Part shown: positions 38,461 through 47,228 of the stretch, piece by piece | Layout of the letters: every line of letters begins with the position of its first letter | Position numbering within the stretch: the first letter of the stretch is position 1 | Source of the DNA: Patiriisocius marinistellae | GTDB lineage: Bacteria > Bacteroidota > Bacteroidia > Flavobacteriales > Flavobacteriaceae | Reading direction: 5' to 3' | Length of the DNA stretch: 64,000 nucleotides | Assembly: GCF_009014635.1 (NCBI RefSeq) | Contig: NZ_BKCF01000004.1 | Location: forward strand, 124,001-188,000 | Program-made: the position numbers and the translations under genes | The notes under the pieces: model-generated | Told to the model about the DNA's origin: nothing | What the model saw: the letters and a program-made list of their open reading frames with translations, nothing else | The model's database searches: none

Positions 38461-38492
38461 TTTGAAATATGAACTAAATGATACTATATTTG
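38461..38492 (+). promoter_or_regulatory. Promoter of tRNA-Lys
   Basis: TTTG at 38461-38464, a 20-bp spacer and TATATTTG at 38485-38492: a full match to the Bacteroidota -33/-7 consensus. Confidence 0.8.
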
Positions 38493-38538
38493 CAGCCGCT
38501 AACAGAGTAGTTATTTAGTTAGTGCTCTTTAACATTTT

Positions 38539-38611
38539 GACCAGTTAGCTCAGTTGGTAGAGCACCTCCCTTTTAAGGAGGTGGTCCTGGGTTCGAGCCC
38601 CAGACTGGTCA
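38539..38611 (+). tRNA. tRNA-Lys (anticodon TTT)
   Basis: A 73-nt cloverleaf: 7-bp acceptor stem GACCAGT/ACTGGTC, D arm GCTC..GAGC, anticodon stem CCTCC/GGAGG with loop CTTTTAA, T arm CTGGG TTCGAGC CCCAG, discriminator A. CCA is not encoded. Substrate of the MnmA enzyme encoded in the same window (U34). Confidence 0.98.
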
Positions 38612-38618
38612 CAAAATT

Positions 38619-38648
38619 AAGCCCTTTCTTTTGATAGGGCTTTTTTTG
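38619..38648 (+). terminator. Terminator after tRNA-Lys
   Basis: AAGCCCT at 38619-38625 pairs with AGGGCTT at 38636-38642, 10-nt loop, then a run of T's. Confidence 0.88.
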
Positions 38649-38670
38649 TATGAAATTTTAAAACCTAACT

Positions 38671-38706
38671 TTTGAAGCGTCTTACAAATCAAAAGTTCTA
38701 TATTTG
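38671..38706 (+). promoter_or_regulatory. Promoter of tRNA-Leu
   Basis: TATATTTG at 38699-38706 is identical to the tRNA-Lys -7 element. The nearest TTTG (38671-38674) gives a long 24-bp spacer, so the -33 element is uncertain. Confidence 0.6.
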
Positions 38707-38716
38707 CCGCCAGCTA

Positions 38717-38726
38717 ATTTCCGAAG
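38717..38726 (-). repeat. Dispersed motif copy between promoter and tRNA-Leu
   Basis: ATTTCCGAAG, lying in what would be the transcribed 5' leader of the tRNA-Leu precursor. Confidence 0.75.
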
Positions 38727-38744
38727 AGAAATAACTTGTTAAAC

Positions 38745-38827
38745 ACCCGGGTGCTGAAATTGGTAGACAGGCACGGTTGAGGGCCGTGTGCACTAGTTGC
38801 GTGTGGGTTCAAGTCCCATTCCGGGTA
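38745..38827 (+). tRNA. tRNA-Leu (anticodon GAG)
   Basis: An 83-nt class II tRNA. Acceptor stem ACCCGGG/TCCGGGT (one G.T pair), anticodon stem CACGG/CCGTG with loop TTGAGGG, a long variable arm and T-loop TTCAAGT. Discriminator A; no encoded CCA. Confidence 0.97.
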
Positions 38828-38835
38828 CATTTTGA

Positions 38836-38873
38836 AAGCAAAGAACATTAATTTGTTCTTTGCTTCTTTTTTT
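38836..38873 (+). terminator. Terminator after tRNA-Leu
   Basis: A 12-bp perfect stem (AAGCAAAGAACA at 38836-38847 with 38854-38865), 6-nt loop, then a T-run. Confidence 0.9.
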
Positions 38874-38996
38874 AAAATAACATTTATTTTAAATTTTATA
38901 TTCTATTCGTTACACATCACAACTTTAATAATTTTCAACATTAATCCCAATGGTGTTTTTTTTGTAATTTGCCATTACTTTTAATTTCTTCTCCTA

Positions 38997-39914
38997 ATGA
39001 GTATCAAAACGCATTTTAGCATCAAAGACCTTGAAAATCTCAGTGGAGTTAAAGCACACACTATTAGAATTTGGGAAAAACGTTATCATCTTCTTAATCC
39101 AGACAGAACTGAAACCAACATAAGAATATATGACCTTGATAATCTTAAAAGATTATTAGACATCACTTTTTTGTATGAAGAAGGTTATAAGATTTCTAAA
39201 ATTGCTAAATATGATGTTCATGAAATAAAGAACATTATTGCTAATTCTGCAGGTAATAACCATAACCAGTTTGCCAAAACCAGTTTTAAGAATGCAATGC
39301 TCAATTTTGATAGTAATTTATTTAACACTACGTACACCGCTCTACTAAAAGAAATGGATTTTCAAAAGTTATTTTTTGAAGTTTTTATACCTTTTTTAGA
39401 AGAAGTAGGCATTCTTTGGCATACTAATACCATTGATATAAGCCATGAAAGGTTTATAGCAGAGCTTATTAAAAGAAAAACAATTCTACACATTGAAAAT
39501 CAAAAAGGCCAATATAAAATAAACGACAAAGACCTAGTATTCTGCCTATTTACACCTCTCAATGAAATGCACGACTTAGGGTTACTTTATACTAATTTTG
39601 AATTAGAAAAAGCTAATATTCAAACCATTTATTTAGGCCCCAATACTCCGCTTGAAAGCCTTCCACTCCAATTGAGCGATACTAAAGAAGTGATTTTTAT
39701 TTCATATAATACATTAAAACCCGTGACAGAGGATATGTATGACTACTTTTCAAAATATCAAGAATTAACAAACAAGAAAAAGAGCGCTACTCTTTGGGTT
39801 ATGGGACCTAAAGCAAAATGTATAGATACATCTAAAATCCCTGAAAATATTAAACCGATTCTTACATTTGAAGACTTTAAATTAAGCTTAGCACAAATAA
39901 AAAATGAACATTAA
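38997..39914 (+). CDS. MerR-type regulator with B12-binding-like domain (CarH/LitR-like)
   Basis: A 305-residue regulator directly upstream of the carotenoid operon. N-terminal MerR winged helix (residues ~6-75, IRIWEKRYHLLNPDRTETNIRIYD). A four-helix cap (~95-165) and Rossmann-like B12-binding domain (~178-300) follow. His192 in NEMHDLG fits the ExHxxG cobalamin-ligand motif. In the cap the CarH motif W-x9-EH reads W141...Glu151-Arg152, so the usual His is Arg. Such regulators repress crt genes in the dark in other bacteria and respond to light through adenosylcobalamin. Target and light response here are inferred from position. Confidence 0.85.
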   Translation: MSIKTHFSIKDLENLSGVKAHTIRIWEKRYHLLNPDRTETNIRIYDLDNLKRLLDITFLYEEGYKISKIAKYDVHEIKNIIANSAGNNHNQFAKTSFKNAMLNFDSNLFNTTYTALLKEMDFQKLFFEVFIPFLEEVGILWHTNTIDISHERFIAELIKRKTILHIENQKGQYKINDKDLVFCLFTPLNEMHDLGLLYTNFELEKANIQTIYLGPNTPLESLPLQLSDTKEVIFISYNTLKPVTEDMYDYFSKYQELTNKKKSATLWVMGPKAKCIDTSKIPENIKPILTFEDFKLSLAQIKNEH

Positions 39915-39933
39915 TTATTTTTATGTTCATTTT
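39901..39933. promoter_or_regulatory. Inverted repeat at merR stop / crtI promoter
   Basis: AAAATGAACAT (39901-39911) and its exact complement at 39923-39933, loop of 11. It spans the regulator stop codon and ends 14 bp before the crtI -7 element. It could be a terminator (T-rich follow-on) or an operator for the MerR protein. Confidence 0.55.
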
Positions 39934-39947
39934 GTTTATTTTTTAGA

Positions 39948-39955
39948 TAACTTTG
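39948..39955 (+). promoter_or_regulatory. Candidate -7 element of the crt operon
   Basis: TAACTTTG, an exact TAnnTTTG, ending 9 bp before the crtI ATG, implying a very short leader. The nearest TTTG is only 13 bp upstream, shorter than usual, as might be expected for a regulated promoter. Confidence 0.5.
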
Positions 39956-39964
39956 TTAAACAAA

Positions 39965-41422
39965 ATGAATAAAAAAATAACTATAATAGGTTCTGGATTT
40001 TCCTCCCTTGCAGCAGCTTCATATCTAGCACAAGCAGGAAATACTGTCACTGTTTATGAAAAAAATAATTCTATAGGAGGGCGTGCACGACAGTTAAAAA
40101 AAGAAGGTTTCACATTTGATATAGGCCCCACTTGGTACTGGATGCCAGATGTTTTTGAACGTTTTTTTAATGACTTCGGAAAAGCGCCATCTAATTATTA
40201 TGAGTTGATAAAGCTAAGCCCCGCATATAGTGTTTATTTTGGAAATAATGACTTCATAACCATTGAAGACACACTAGATAAAATATGTAATGCTTTTGAA
40301 GCAGAAGAAAAAGGAAGCTCTTTAAAACTCAAAGCTTTTATGAAGAAAGCTCTAGATAATTATAATATTGCAATAAAAGATTTAGTTTATAGACCTGGCG
40401 TTTCACCTCTAGAACTTGTTACTCCTGTGACCATGAAAAAAGTGGGACAGTTTTTTAGCACAATTAGCAAAGAAGTGTGTAAAGAATTTTCAAATCCAAG
40501 ACTTGTTTCAATATTAGAATTTCCCGTTCTTTTCTTAGGAGCCAAGCCTTCAAACACACCAGCATTTTACAGCTTTATGAATTATGCGGATTTTGGTCTT
40601 GGCACATTTCACCCAGTTAACGGGATGTTTTCTGTTATTAAAGGAATGAAAGATTTAGCAGAAAGCTTGGGAGTTGTAATTAAAACAAATCAAAACGTAA
40701 GTAACATAATAGTAGAAAATGGCACTGCTACTGCTATAAAAGTGAATGACCAAATTATAAAAAGCGATATAACCCTAAGCGGAGCAGATTACCATCATAC
40801 CGAAACATTACTACCTCAAAAATATAGGCAATATTCAGAGGCATATTGGGAACGAAAAACTTTTGCTCCTTCATCATTGTTATTTTACGTTGGTTTTGAT
40901 AAGAAAATTAAAAATGTAGAACACCATACATTATTTTTTGATGTTAATTTTGAAAAACATGCTGAGGAAATTTATGATACCCCAGCATGGCCAAAAGATC
41001 CATTATTTTATGCAAGCTTTCCATCCAAAACTGATAGTAATTCAGCACCCGATGGAAAAGAAGCTGGAATATTTTTAATTCCTTTAGCGCCAGGTTTAGA
41101 AGATACAGCTGCACTTCGAGAAAAATTTTATGATAAAATTATGAGCCGTTTTGAAGTACTCACAGGTCAAGAAGTAAAAAAACATGTTATATTTAAAGAG
41201 TCCTTTTGTATAAATGATTTTATTAAAGATTATAACTCATATAAAGGTAATGCATATGGATTGGCTAATACGCTTTTACAAACCGCATTCTTGAGACCAA
41301 AATTAAAAAGTAAAAAAGTAAAAAACCTGTATTTTACAGGACAGTTAAGTGTTCCTGGACCTGGCGTTCCTCCTTCTCTAATTTCTGGAAAATTAGTAGC
41401 AGGACTTATCGAAAAAAATTGA
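39965..41422 (+). CDS. crtI: Phytoene desaturase
   Basis: About 485 residues from the ATG at 39965 (MNKKITIIGSGFSSLAAASY). The TTG 12 bases upstream overlaps the -7 element and is rejected. CrtI uses FAD to convert phytoene to lycopene. The dinucleotide-binding GSGFSSLAAASYLAQAG, the GGRARQLKKEGFTFDIGPTWYW motif and the C-terminal FAD segment NLYFTGQLSVPGPGVPPSLISGK are all characteristic. First gene of crtI-crtB-crtZ-crtY. A dispersed-motif near-copy (CTTCGGAAAA) lies inside at about 40174. Confidence 0.96.
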   Translation: MNKKITIIGSGFSSLAAASYLAQAGNTVTVYEKNNSIGGRARQLKKEGFTFDIGPTWYWMPDVFERFFNDFGKAPSNYYELIKLSPAYSVYFGNNDFITIEDTLDKICNAFEAEEKGSSLKLKAFMKKALDNYNIAIKDLVYRPGVSPLELVTPVTMKKVGQFFSTISKEVCKEFSNPRLVSILEFPVLFLGAKPSNTPAFYSFMNYADFGLGTFHPVNGMFSVIKGMKDLAESLGVVIKTNQNVSNIIVENGTATAIKVNDQIIKSDITLSGADYHHTETLLPQKYRQYSEAYWERKTFAPSSLLFYVGFDKKIKNVEHHTLFFDVNFEKHAEEIYDTPAWPKDPLFYASFPSKTDSNSAPDGKEAGIFLIPLAPGLEDTAALREKFYDKIMSRFEVLTGQEVKKHVIFKESFCINDFIKDYNSYKGNAYGLANTLLQTAFLRPKLKSKKVKNLYFTGQLSVPGPGVPPSLISGKLVAGLIEKN

Positions 41423-41429
41423 TAGCATT

Positions 41430-42272
41430 TTGAAACAAATTTTTGACATTGTATCTAGAGAGTGTAGCCAAAAGGTAACGACTGCATATAGCACGTCATT
41501 TTCTATGGCAACAAAAATGCTTGCACCTAGCATAAGACAAGACATTTATAATATTTATGGTTTTGTGCGCTTTGCAGATGAAATTGTAGACTCTTTTCAT
41601 GACTATGATAAAGAAACACTTTTTAATAGATTTGAAGAAAACTTACACTATGCATTAAATGAAAAAATAAGTTTAAACCCAATATTAAATTCTTTTCAAG
41701 AAACAGTTCATAAATACGCCATTGACCTTGATTCTATTAACGCTTTTATGAAGAGTATGCGATTAGACTTATCAAAAAACACTTACAAAACCGAAGAGGA
41801 ATACAACAGCTACATTTACGGCTCTGCAGATGTCGTTGGACTTATGTGTTTAAAAGTTTTCGTAAAGGGAGATATCATCAAGTACAATGAATTAAAAGAA
41901 TATGCAATGGCGCTAGGTTCTGCATTTCAGAAAGTGAATTTTTTAAGAGATTTAAAGGAAGACTTCGAAGGATTAAGTCGTACTTATTTTCCAAATACAA
42001 ATTTGGAAGCATTAGACGAAATATCAAAGCAAATTATTATTGACGACATTGAAGGTGATTTTAAAAAAGGATATGAGGGCATTTTAATGTTGCCCACTGA
42101 AGCAAAATTTGGAGTATTTATGGCATATCGCTACTATCGTAGGTTATTAAAAAAACTACAAAACACCCCAGCATTAGAAATTAAAAATACACGCATTAGA
42201 GTTCCTGATTATGAAAAATTTGGATTACTTACTCGTAGCTATGTTAAGTATCAATTGAAATTAGTCAAATAA
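41430..42272 (+). CDS. crtB: Phytoene synthase
   Basis: A 280-residue squalene/phytoene synthase joining two GGPP into phytoene. Two Asp-rich motifs are visible: FADEIVDSFHDYD (near residue 48) and KVNFLRDLKEDFEG (near residue 172), with TAYSTSFSMATKML at the N-terminus. No ATG is in frame before this conserved start. The best initiation codon is TTG at 41430 (giving MKQIFDIVSRECS), 7 bp after the crtI stop; the next ATG would delete the conserved N-terminus. Translational coupling to crtI would explain the weak start. Confidence 0.95.
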   Translation: MKQIFDIVSRECSQKVTTAYSTSFSMATKMLAPSIRQDIYNIYGFVRFADEIVDSFHDYDKETLFNRFEENLHYALNEKISLNPILNSFQETVHKYAIDLDSINAFMKSMRLDLSKNTYKTEEEYNSYIYGSADVVGLMCLKVFVKGDIIKYNELKEYAMALGSAFQKVNFLRDLKEDFEGLSRTYFPNTNLEALDEISKQIIIDDIEGDFKKGYEGILMLPTEAKFGVFMAYRYYRRLLKKLQNTPALEIKNTRIRVPDYEKFGLLTRSYVKYQLKLVK

Positions 42273-42288
42273 TTATAGCTCAAAATCA

Positions 42289-42303
42289 TTAAAATTTCCG
42301 AAG
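42289..42303 (-). repeat. Dispersed motif copy, full 15-mer, between crtB and crtZ
   Basis: TTAAAATTTCCGAAG, 17 bp past the crtB stop. Confidence 0.85.
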
Positions 42304-42334
42304 TCAATTTTAAATAAAAAATGAAAATAAGAGT

Positions 42335-42784
42335 ATGAATGCAGTGTACTGGGTATTAATTTATCTTATAACTTTTTTGATTATGGAATTTATGGCTTGG
42401 GCAACACATAAATATGTGATGCACGGTTTTTTATGGAGTCTTCACAAAGACCATCATCATAAAGACCACTCTAGCTGGTGGGAACGTAATGATTTTTTCT
42501 TTATTTTTTATGCAGGAATCAGTATTGGCTGCTTTATTGGGTGGCAGTATTATGGATTTTGGGCGGGATTACCAATAGGGCTTGGTATTTTTTCTTACGG
42601 AGTAGCCTATTTTATGGTTCATGATATTTTTATACATCAGCGGTTTAAGTTATTCAGAAATGCCAATAATAGATATGCAAAAGGAATTCGTAGAGCACAT
42701 AAAATGCACCATAAACATTTAGGAAAAGATAAAGGCGAATGTTTTGGAATGCTTGTCCCGCCTATGAAATATTTCAAAAAATAA
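42335..42784 (+). CDS. crtZ: Beta-carotene 3-hydroxylase
   Basis: A 149-residue membrane di-iron hydroxylase adding 3-OH groups to beta-ionone rings (beta-carotene to zeaxanthin). The His boxes are clear: ATHKYVMHG, LHKDHHHKDHSSWW, VHDIFIHQRF and RAHKMHHKHLGK. Hydrophobic segments flank them. Normal length for CrtZ. Part of the crt transcript; crtY begins 12 bp later. Confidence 0.95.
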   Translation: MNAVYWVLIYLITFLIMEFMAWATHKYVMHGFLWSLHKDHHHKDHSSWWERNDFFFIFYAGISIGCFIGWQYYGFWAGLPIGLGIFSYGVAYFMVHDIFIHQRFKLFRNANNRYAKGIRRAHKMHHKHLGKDKGECFGMLVPPMKYFKK

Positions 42785-42796
42785 TAAAATTGCTTT

Positions 42797-43489
42797 ATGA
42801 AATATCTTTATCTCTATTTAAATATAGGTTCATTTATAATTCCTTTTTTATTTAGTTTTTATCCTAAATTTCAATTTTATAAAAAGTGGCAAGGTCTTTT
42901 TATAGGCATTGCTATAATGATGGCTTTTTTTATCCCGTGGGATATAATCTTTACAATTAATGGAATATGGGGGTTTAATGAAACTTATATTTCGGGTTAC
43001 AAAATTCTTAATTTACCTATAGAAGAGTGGTTATTCTTTATCTGCATACCCTATGCATGTCTTTTTACCCATTACTCACTAAATTATTTTTATCCTAATC
43101 TTGCTTTTTCTACTAAAGCAACATCGATAATTTATGTAACTCTTAATTGTATTCTCATAATTACATTGTGGTATAATTTTGATAAATGGTACACGCTAAT
43201 TAATTTTTTATATGTAATTGTATTATTAGGTTTAGTTTATAATTATAATATAAAACTCTTAGCTAAATTTTTACCCACGTTTTTAGTTATTTTAATCCCT
43301 TTTTTTTTTATAAACGGTGTACTCACGGGCAGTTTTATAGACAATCAAGTTGTGTGGTATAACAATACAGAGAATCTAGGAATACGCATGTTTACAATAC
43401 CTATTGAAGACAGTGTTTATGCATTAGGAATGTTGTTAACAGTATTTGTAATAGTAGAATATTTTGAACGACAAAAAAGTGCTTTATAA
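42797..43489 (+). CDS. crtY: Lycopene beta-cyclase (fused CrtYc-CrtYd type)
   Basis: A 230-residue, very hydrophobic protein with about six or seven membrane spans. It holds two copies of the lycopene-cyclase domain motif: LPIEEWLFFICIPYA (near residue 76) and IPIEDSVYALGMLL (near residue 205), each with the PxE(E/D) signature. This is the fused heterodimeric-type cyclase typical of flavobacteria, not the CrtL/FAD-type. With CrtB, CrtI and CrtZ it completes GGPP to zeaxanthin; a crtE is not in the window. Its stop lies 6 bp from the stop of the convergent tlpA-like gene. Confidence 0.93.
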   Translation: MKYLYLYLNIGSFIIPFLFSFYPKFQFYKKWQGLFIGIAIMMAFFIPWDIIFTINGIWGFNETYISGYKILNLPIEEWLFFICIPYACLFTHYSLNYFYPNLAFSTKATSIIYVTLNCILIITLWYNFDKWYTLINFLYVIVLLGLVYNYNIKLLAKFLPTFLVILIPFFFINGVLTGSFIDNQVVWYNNTENLGIRMFTIPIEDSVYALGMLLTVFVIVEYFERQKSAL

Positions 43490-43495
43490 TGATGA

Positions 43496-44056
43496 CTATC
43501 TCTCTATTTCGGTAGTAAGCAGTGCTCTTACTTTTTTACTATTCCACGATGCTGCACCTACTTTTTCAATGAGAATCTCTCCCTTTTTTGAAACTACATA
43601 TGTAGTAGGCAATGCTTGAGAGGAGAATACTTCTGGAGCTTTTTGAGTTTGAATGAAAACCGGAAAGGTATATCCCTTATCTTTCATAAATTTTTTAATC
43701 TTAGCTGGTTTTTCTGCGGAAATAAAATAAAAATCAACCCTATCACCATAATCATTATATAAGCGTTGCATGGAAGGCATTTCGGCTACACACGGTGGAC
43801 ACCACGTTGCCCATAAATTAATTAAAGCTACGTTTCCTTTTGATTCAGACAAATTTTTAATAATTCCGTTGTTTGTTTCTAATTCCCAATCATATTTTTC
43901 AACAGAAACTCTTTCATCCTCAGAAATTTCAGAAGGACTAAATGATATTATACGCTGTGCAAAAACTTGAATAGGCATTCTGGTTTGTGGAATAATCAAT
44001 AATCCTAATACTATTAAGAAGAGAAGATTTCCCCAATGTTTTTTAAAAAATTTCAT
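43496..44056 (-). CDS. TlpA-family thiol:disulfide oxidoreductase
   Basis: A 186-residue membrane-anchored thioredoxin-fold protein. An N-terminal signal anchor (LLFLIVLGLLIIPQ) precedes the AhpC/TSA-Redoxin domain. Active-site C86-P-P-C89 lies in NLWATWCPPCVAEMP, and the cis-Pro loop reads ALPTTYVV. It should act in the periplasm, for example in reducing c-type cytochromes or other disulfides. Convergent with crtY. Confidence 0.9.
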   Translation of the reverse strand: MKFFKKHWGNLLFLIVLGLLIIPQTRMPIQVFAQRIISFSPSEISEDERVSVEKYDWELETNNGIIKNLSESKGNVALINLWATWCPPCVAEMPSMQRLYNDYGDRVDFYFISAEKPAKIKKFMKDKGYTFPVFIQTQKAPEVFSSQALPTTYVVSKKGEILIEKVGAASWNSKKVRALLTTEIER

Positions 44057-44138
44057 AGTAGGCTGTAAATTTTGATTGCTATAATAAAGTCGAGATTAAA
44101 ATTTTAACTTACGAGTTATAGATTACAATTTGTAGTAT

Positions 44139-44162
44139 AAAAAAAACCCACATTTCTGTGGG
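44139..44162 (-). terminator. Terminator of aconitase gene
   Basis: CCCACA at 44147-44152 pairs with TGTGGG at 44157-44162. On the minus strand a run of T's follows. 28 bp past the stop. Confidence 0.75.
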
Positions 44163-44190
44163 CTTAGATATTTAATATTGCTGAATAAAA

Positions 44191-46461
44191 TTAAGCATTT
44201 TGTTCTTTAATCAAATTTAAAGCACTTCCCTTTCTGTACCATTCTATTTGTGCAGCATTATATGTGTGATTTACTTTAATTGTATCTTTATTACCATCTT
44301 TATGCACAATCTCTACTGTTAATGGAGTATCTGGCGTAAAATCTGCAATATCAACAAAATTAAAGGTATCATCCTCTTGAATTAAATCGTAATCTGCTTC
44401 GTTTGCAAAGGTTAATCCTAGCATACCTTGCTTTTTAAGATTAGTTTCATGAATACGTGCAAAACTTTTTACAATTACCGCAGCAACACCTAAATGACGT
44501 GGCTCCATTGCTGCATGCTCTCTTGAAGAACCTTCACCATAATTGTGGTCACCCACTACTACCGTGTAAATACCAGCTTTTTTGTACTCACGTTGTGTAT
44601 CTGGCACTCCACCAAACTCACCTGTTAATTGATTTTTAACAAAGTTTGTTTTCTTTCCAAATGCATTTACTGCACCTATTAAACAGTTATTTGAGATATT
44701 ATCTAAGTGCCCTCTAAAACGTAACCAAGGACCTGCCATAGAAATATGGTCTGTCGTACATTTTCCAAACGCTTTGATTAACAATTTCATCCCTTGCATA
44801 TCACTATCCTTGATGGGAGTAAATGGGGTTAATAATTGTAAACGCTCACTTGAAGAACTTACCTTTACCTCAATACCACTACCATCCTCGTGTGGCGCAA
44901 CATAACCATTATCTTTTACTTCAAAACCTTTAGGTGGTAATTCCCATCCTGTAGGCTCATCAAGTTTAACCTCTTGACCATCTTCATTTAAAAGTGTATC
45001 TGTCATAGGGTTAAAATCTAAACGACCTGAAAGCGCAATAGCTGCTGTTAACTCTGGTGATGCTACAAAGGCATGTGTATTAGGGTTACCATCTGCACGT
45101 TTTGCAAAATTTCGGTTAAAGGAATGTACAATACTATTTTTAGGTGCATTCTTTGGGTCGTCGTAACGAGCCCATTGCCCTATACATGGTCCACATGCAT
45201 TTGTAAATATTGTTGAACCAAGTTCTTCAAATAAACCTAAAATACCATCACGCTCAGTTGTATATCTTACCTGTTCTGAACCTGGATTAATCCCTAATGA
45301 AGTTTTTAACTTAAGCCCTTTGTCTAATGCTTGCTTTGCTATTGAAGATGCTCTTGATAAATCTTCATAAGAAGAGTTTGTACAAGAACCTATCAAACTC
45401 CACTCAACTTGCATAGGCCAGTCATTCTTAGTTGCTTTTGCAGTCATATCTTTCCCTACTTGTGTAGAAAGATCTGGTGTAAAAGGTCCATTTAAGAGTG
45501 GTCCTAATTCAGATAAATTAATTTCGATAACTTGATCAAAATACTGCTCCGGGTTTTCATAAACTTCCTTATCAGCTGTTAAGTAAGGCCTTACTTTGTT
45601 TGCAGCATCTGCAACATCTGCACGGTCTGTAGCTCTCAAGTAACGTTCCATAGAATCATCGTAACCAAAAGTTGAAGTCGTCGCTCCTATTTCGGCTCCC
45701 ATGTTACATATAGTCCCCTTACCAGTACACGACATTGCCGTTGCACCAGGTCCAAAATATTCAACAACAGCACCTGTTCCTCCTTTAGCAGTTAGAATTT
45801 CAGCTACCTTTAAAATTACGTCTTTTGGCGCAGTCCATCCACTTAATTTTCCTGTCAACTTTACTCCTATTAACTTCGGAAATTTTAGTTCCCAAGCCAT
45901 TCCTGCCATTACATCAACAGCATCTGCTCCACCTACTCCAATGGCAATCATTCCTAAACCACCTGCATTTACAGTGTGACTATCTGTTCCAATCATCATT
46001 CCTCCAGGAAATGCATAATTTTCTAAAACTACTTGATGAATAATTCCTGCACCTGGTGCCCAGAAACCAATTCCAAATTTATTTGAAACTGATCCTAAGA
46101 AATCAAATACTTCATTACTTGTTTCATTAGCTCTTTTTAAATCTTGCTTTGCACCTTGCTTTGCTTGAATTAAGTGGTCACAATGAACTGTTGTAGGAAC
46201 AGCTACATTATCCTTACCAGCCTGCATAAACTGTAATAAAGCCATCTGTGCGGTGGCATCTTGACACGCAATACGGTCTGGAGCAAAGTCTACATAATCC
46301 TTACCTCTTGTAAATGCTTTTGATGGTGTTCCATCCCATAGGTGATTATATAATATTTTTTCAGAAAGTGTCAACGGTTTCCCTACAACTTCACGTGCTT
46401 TATCTACACGCTCAGCCATCTGGGCGTACACTTTTTTTATCATGTCAATATCGAATGCCAT
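44191..46461 (-). CDS. acn: Aconitate hydratase
   Basis: A 756-residue mitochondrial-type aconitase, interconverting citrate and isocitrate in the TCA cycle. The 4Fe-4S ligands lie in [13 protein letters not shown] and [27 protein letters not shown] and [11 protein letters not shown] are further signatures, and the C-terminal swivel domain carries [15 protein letters not shown]. Its length and order fit AcnA/mitochondrial enzymes rather than AcnB. Apparently monocistronic, with a terminator after it. Confidence 0.96.
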   Translation of the reverse strand: MAFDIDMIKKVYAQMAERVDKAREVVGKPLTLSEKILYNHLWDGTPSKAFTRGKDYVDFAPDRIACQDATAQMALLQFMQAGKDNVAVPTTVHCDHLIQAKQGAKQDLKRANETSNEVFDFLGSVSNKFGIGFWAPGAGIIHQVVLENYAFPGGMMIGTDSHTVNAGGLGMIAIGVGGADAVDVMAGMAWELKFPKLIGVKLTGKLSGWTAPKDVILKVAEILTAKGGTGAVVEYFGPGATAMSCTGKGTICNMGAEIGATTSTFGYDDSMERYLRATDRADVADAANKVRPYLTADKEVYENPEQYFDQVIEINLSELGPLLNGPFTPDLSTQVGKDMTAKATKNDWPMQVEWSLIGSCTNSSYEDLSRASSIAKQALDKGLKLKTSLGINPGSEQVRYTTERDGILGLFEELGSTIFTNACGPCIGQWARYDDPKNAPKNSIVHSFNRNFAKRADGNPNTHAFVASPELTAAIALSGRLDFNPMTDTLLNEDGQEVKLDEPTGWELPPKGFEVKDNGYVAPHEDGSGIEVKVSSSSERLQLLTPFTPIKDSDMQGMKLLIKAFGKCTTDHISMAGPWLRFRGHLDNISNNCLIGAVNAFGKKTNFVKNQLTGEFGGVPDTQREYKKAGIYTVVVGDHNYGEGSSREHAAMEPRHLGVAAVIVKSFARIHETNLKKQGMLGLTFANEADYDLIQEDDTFNFVDIADFTPDTPLTVEIVHKDGNKDTIKVNHTYNAAQIEWYRKGSALNLIKEQNA
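45874..45888 (+). repeat. Dispersed motif copy in aconitase (14 of 15 bases)
   Basis: CTTCGGAAATTTTAG. Read on the coding strand as Lys-Phe-Pro-Lys, a third reading frame. Confidence 0.8.
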
Positions 46462-46922
46462 ATTCTTTTCTGTTTTAGTTTTTATGTGTAATTACCTGCA
46501 ATCTCTTTAATTACAAGTGTTGCGAAGGTACAAAAAATTGAAATAAATTAAAAATACTCCAACATATTTGACAAATACATGCGAATTATTTAAAGTTTGA
46601 TGACAATTTATTTCAAATTTTGAAGATATGATAATTTTAGACAGTTGAAATTATCATATTAGCAATTTAATTTATGAAAAATGAAATGTAAGTTTAAAAT
46701 TAATCTAGCTTAGATTTTTTTTTAGCTTCAGTAAAAATTACTCCAGTTAAAACTCTACTTAAAAAACAACCTATTGAAATAAGAAAAAACAAAAGATAAA
46801 ATCTCAAATTCTTGTTTAAAATAATCTGTGTAATGATCACAAAAGAAAAGATAACAATAATATAGGGAGGAAAAAATTTTGAAAGAATACATAGCCCTTA
46901 AAATTCTTTTGATGAAAGCAAG
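46462..46922. other. Gene-poor stretch with a possible short membrane-protein frame
   Basis: No certain gene. On the minus strand, an open frame ending at 46700 encodes a hydrophobic, membrane-like peptide (IVIFSFVITQ...FLISIGCFLSRVLTG). The only usual start is a GTG at 46840 (46 residues); the similar composition extends further upstream without an ATG. It may be a remnant or use an unusual start. Confidence 0.35.
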
Positions 46923-47108
46923 TTACTTTTTAAAAGCTTTTACAATCGCAATCAGAATACCAGCAAATAATAAAATAACACCTATCCCTAAAATTAATGG
47001 TGCTTGTAGGAGTCCTATCCCTAAATGCATTAATTTAAAAAAAGCACCTATAATGATTAGAATTGCTCCTATTAATGCGAGTTTATATTGCAATTGAAGA
47101 TTTTTCAT
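46923..47108 (-). CDS. Small two-span membrane protein
   Basis: A 61-residue protein: MKNLQLQYKLALIGAILIIIG, a short loop, then PLILGIGVILLFAGILIAIV and a Lys-rich end. The two-span, GldL-like FxLMHxG arrangement and the loop KLMHLGIG suggest a member of the GldL-related small membrane proteins common in flavobacteria, but it lacks GldL's long tail. Function unknown. Confidence 0.6.
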   Translation of the reverse strand: MKNLQLQYKLALIGAILIIIGAFFKLMHLGIGLLQAPLILGIGVILLFAGILIAIVKAFKK

Positions 47109-47228
47109 AAGAATGTAATTTTAACAAAAATATAATATTAGCATCTTAACATATAAGCCTATCTAATATAAACAATATATAAAATCGGTTCAAAGAGGAA
47201 TATTCTGTTGTTGATTATATTAGCAAGG

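Noticed and set aside
38997-43489. Proteorhodopsin/retinal cluster
   Set aside because: The crt genes are present, but no rhodopsin or blh-type cleavage gene is adjacent within the window.
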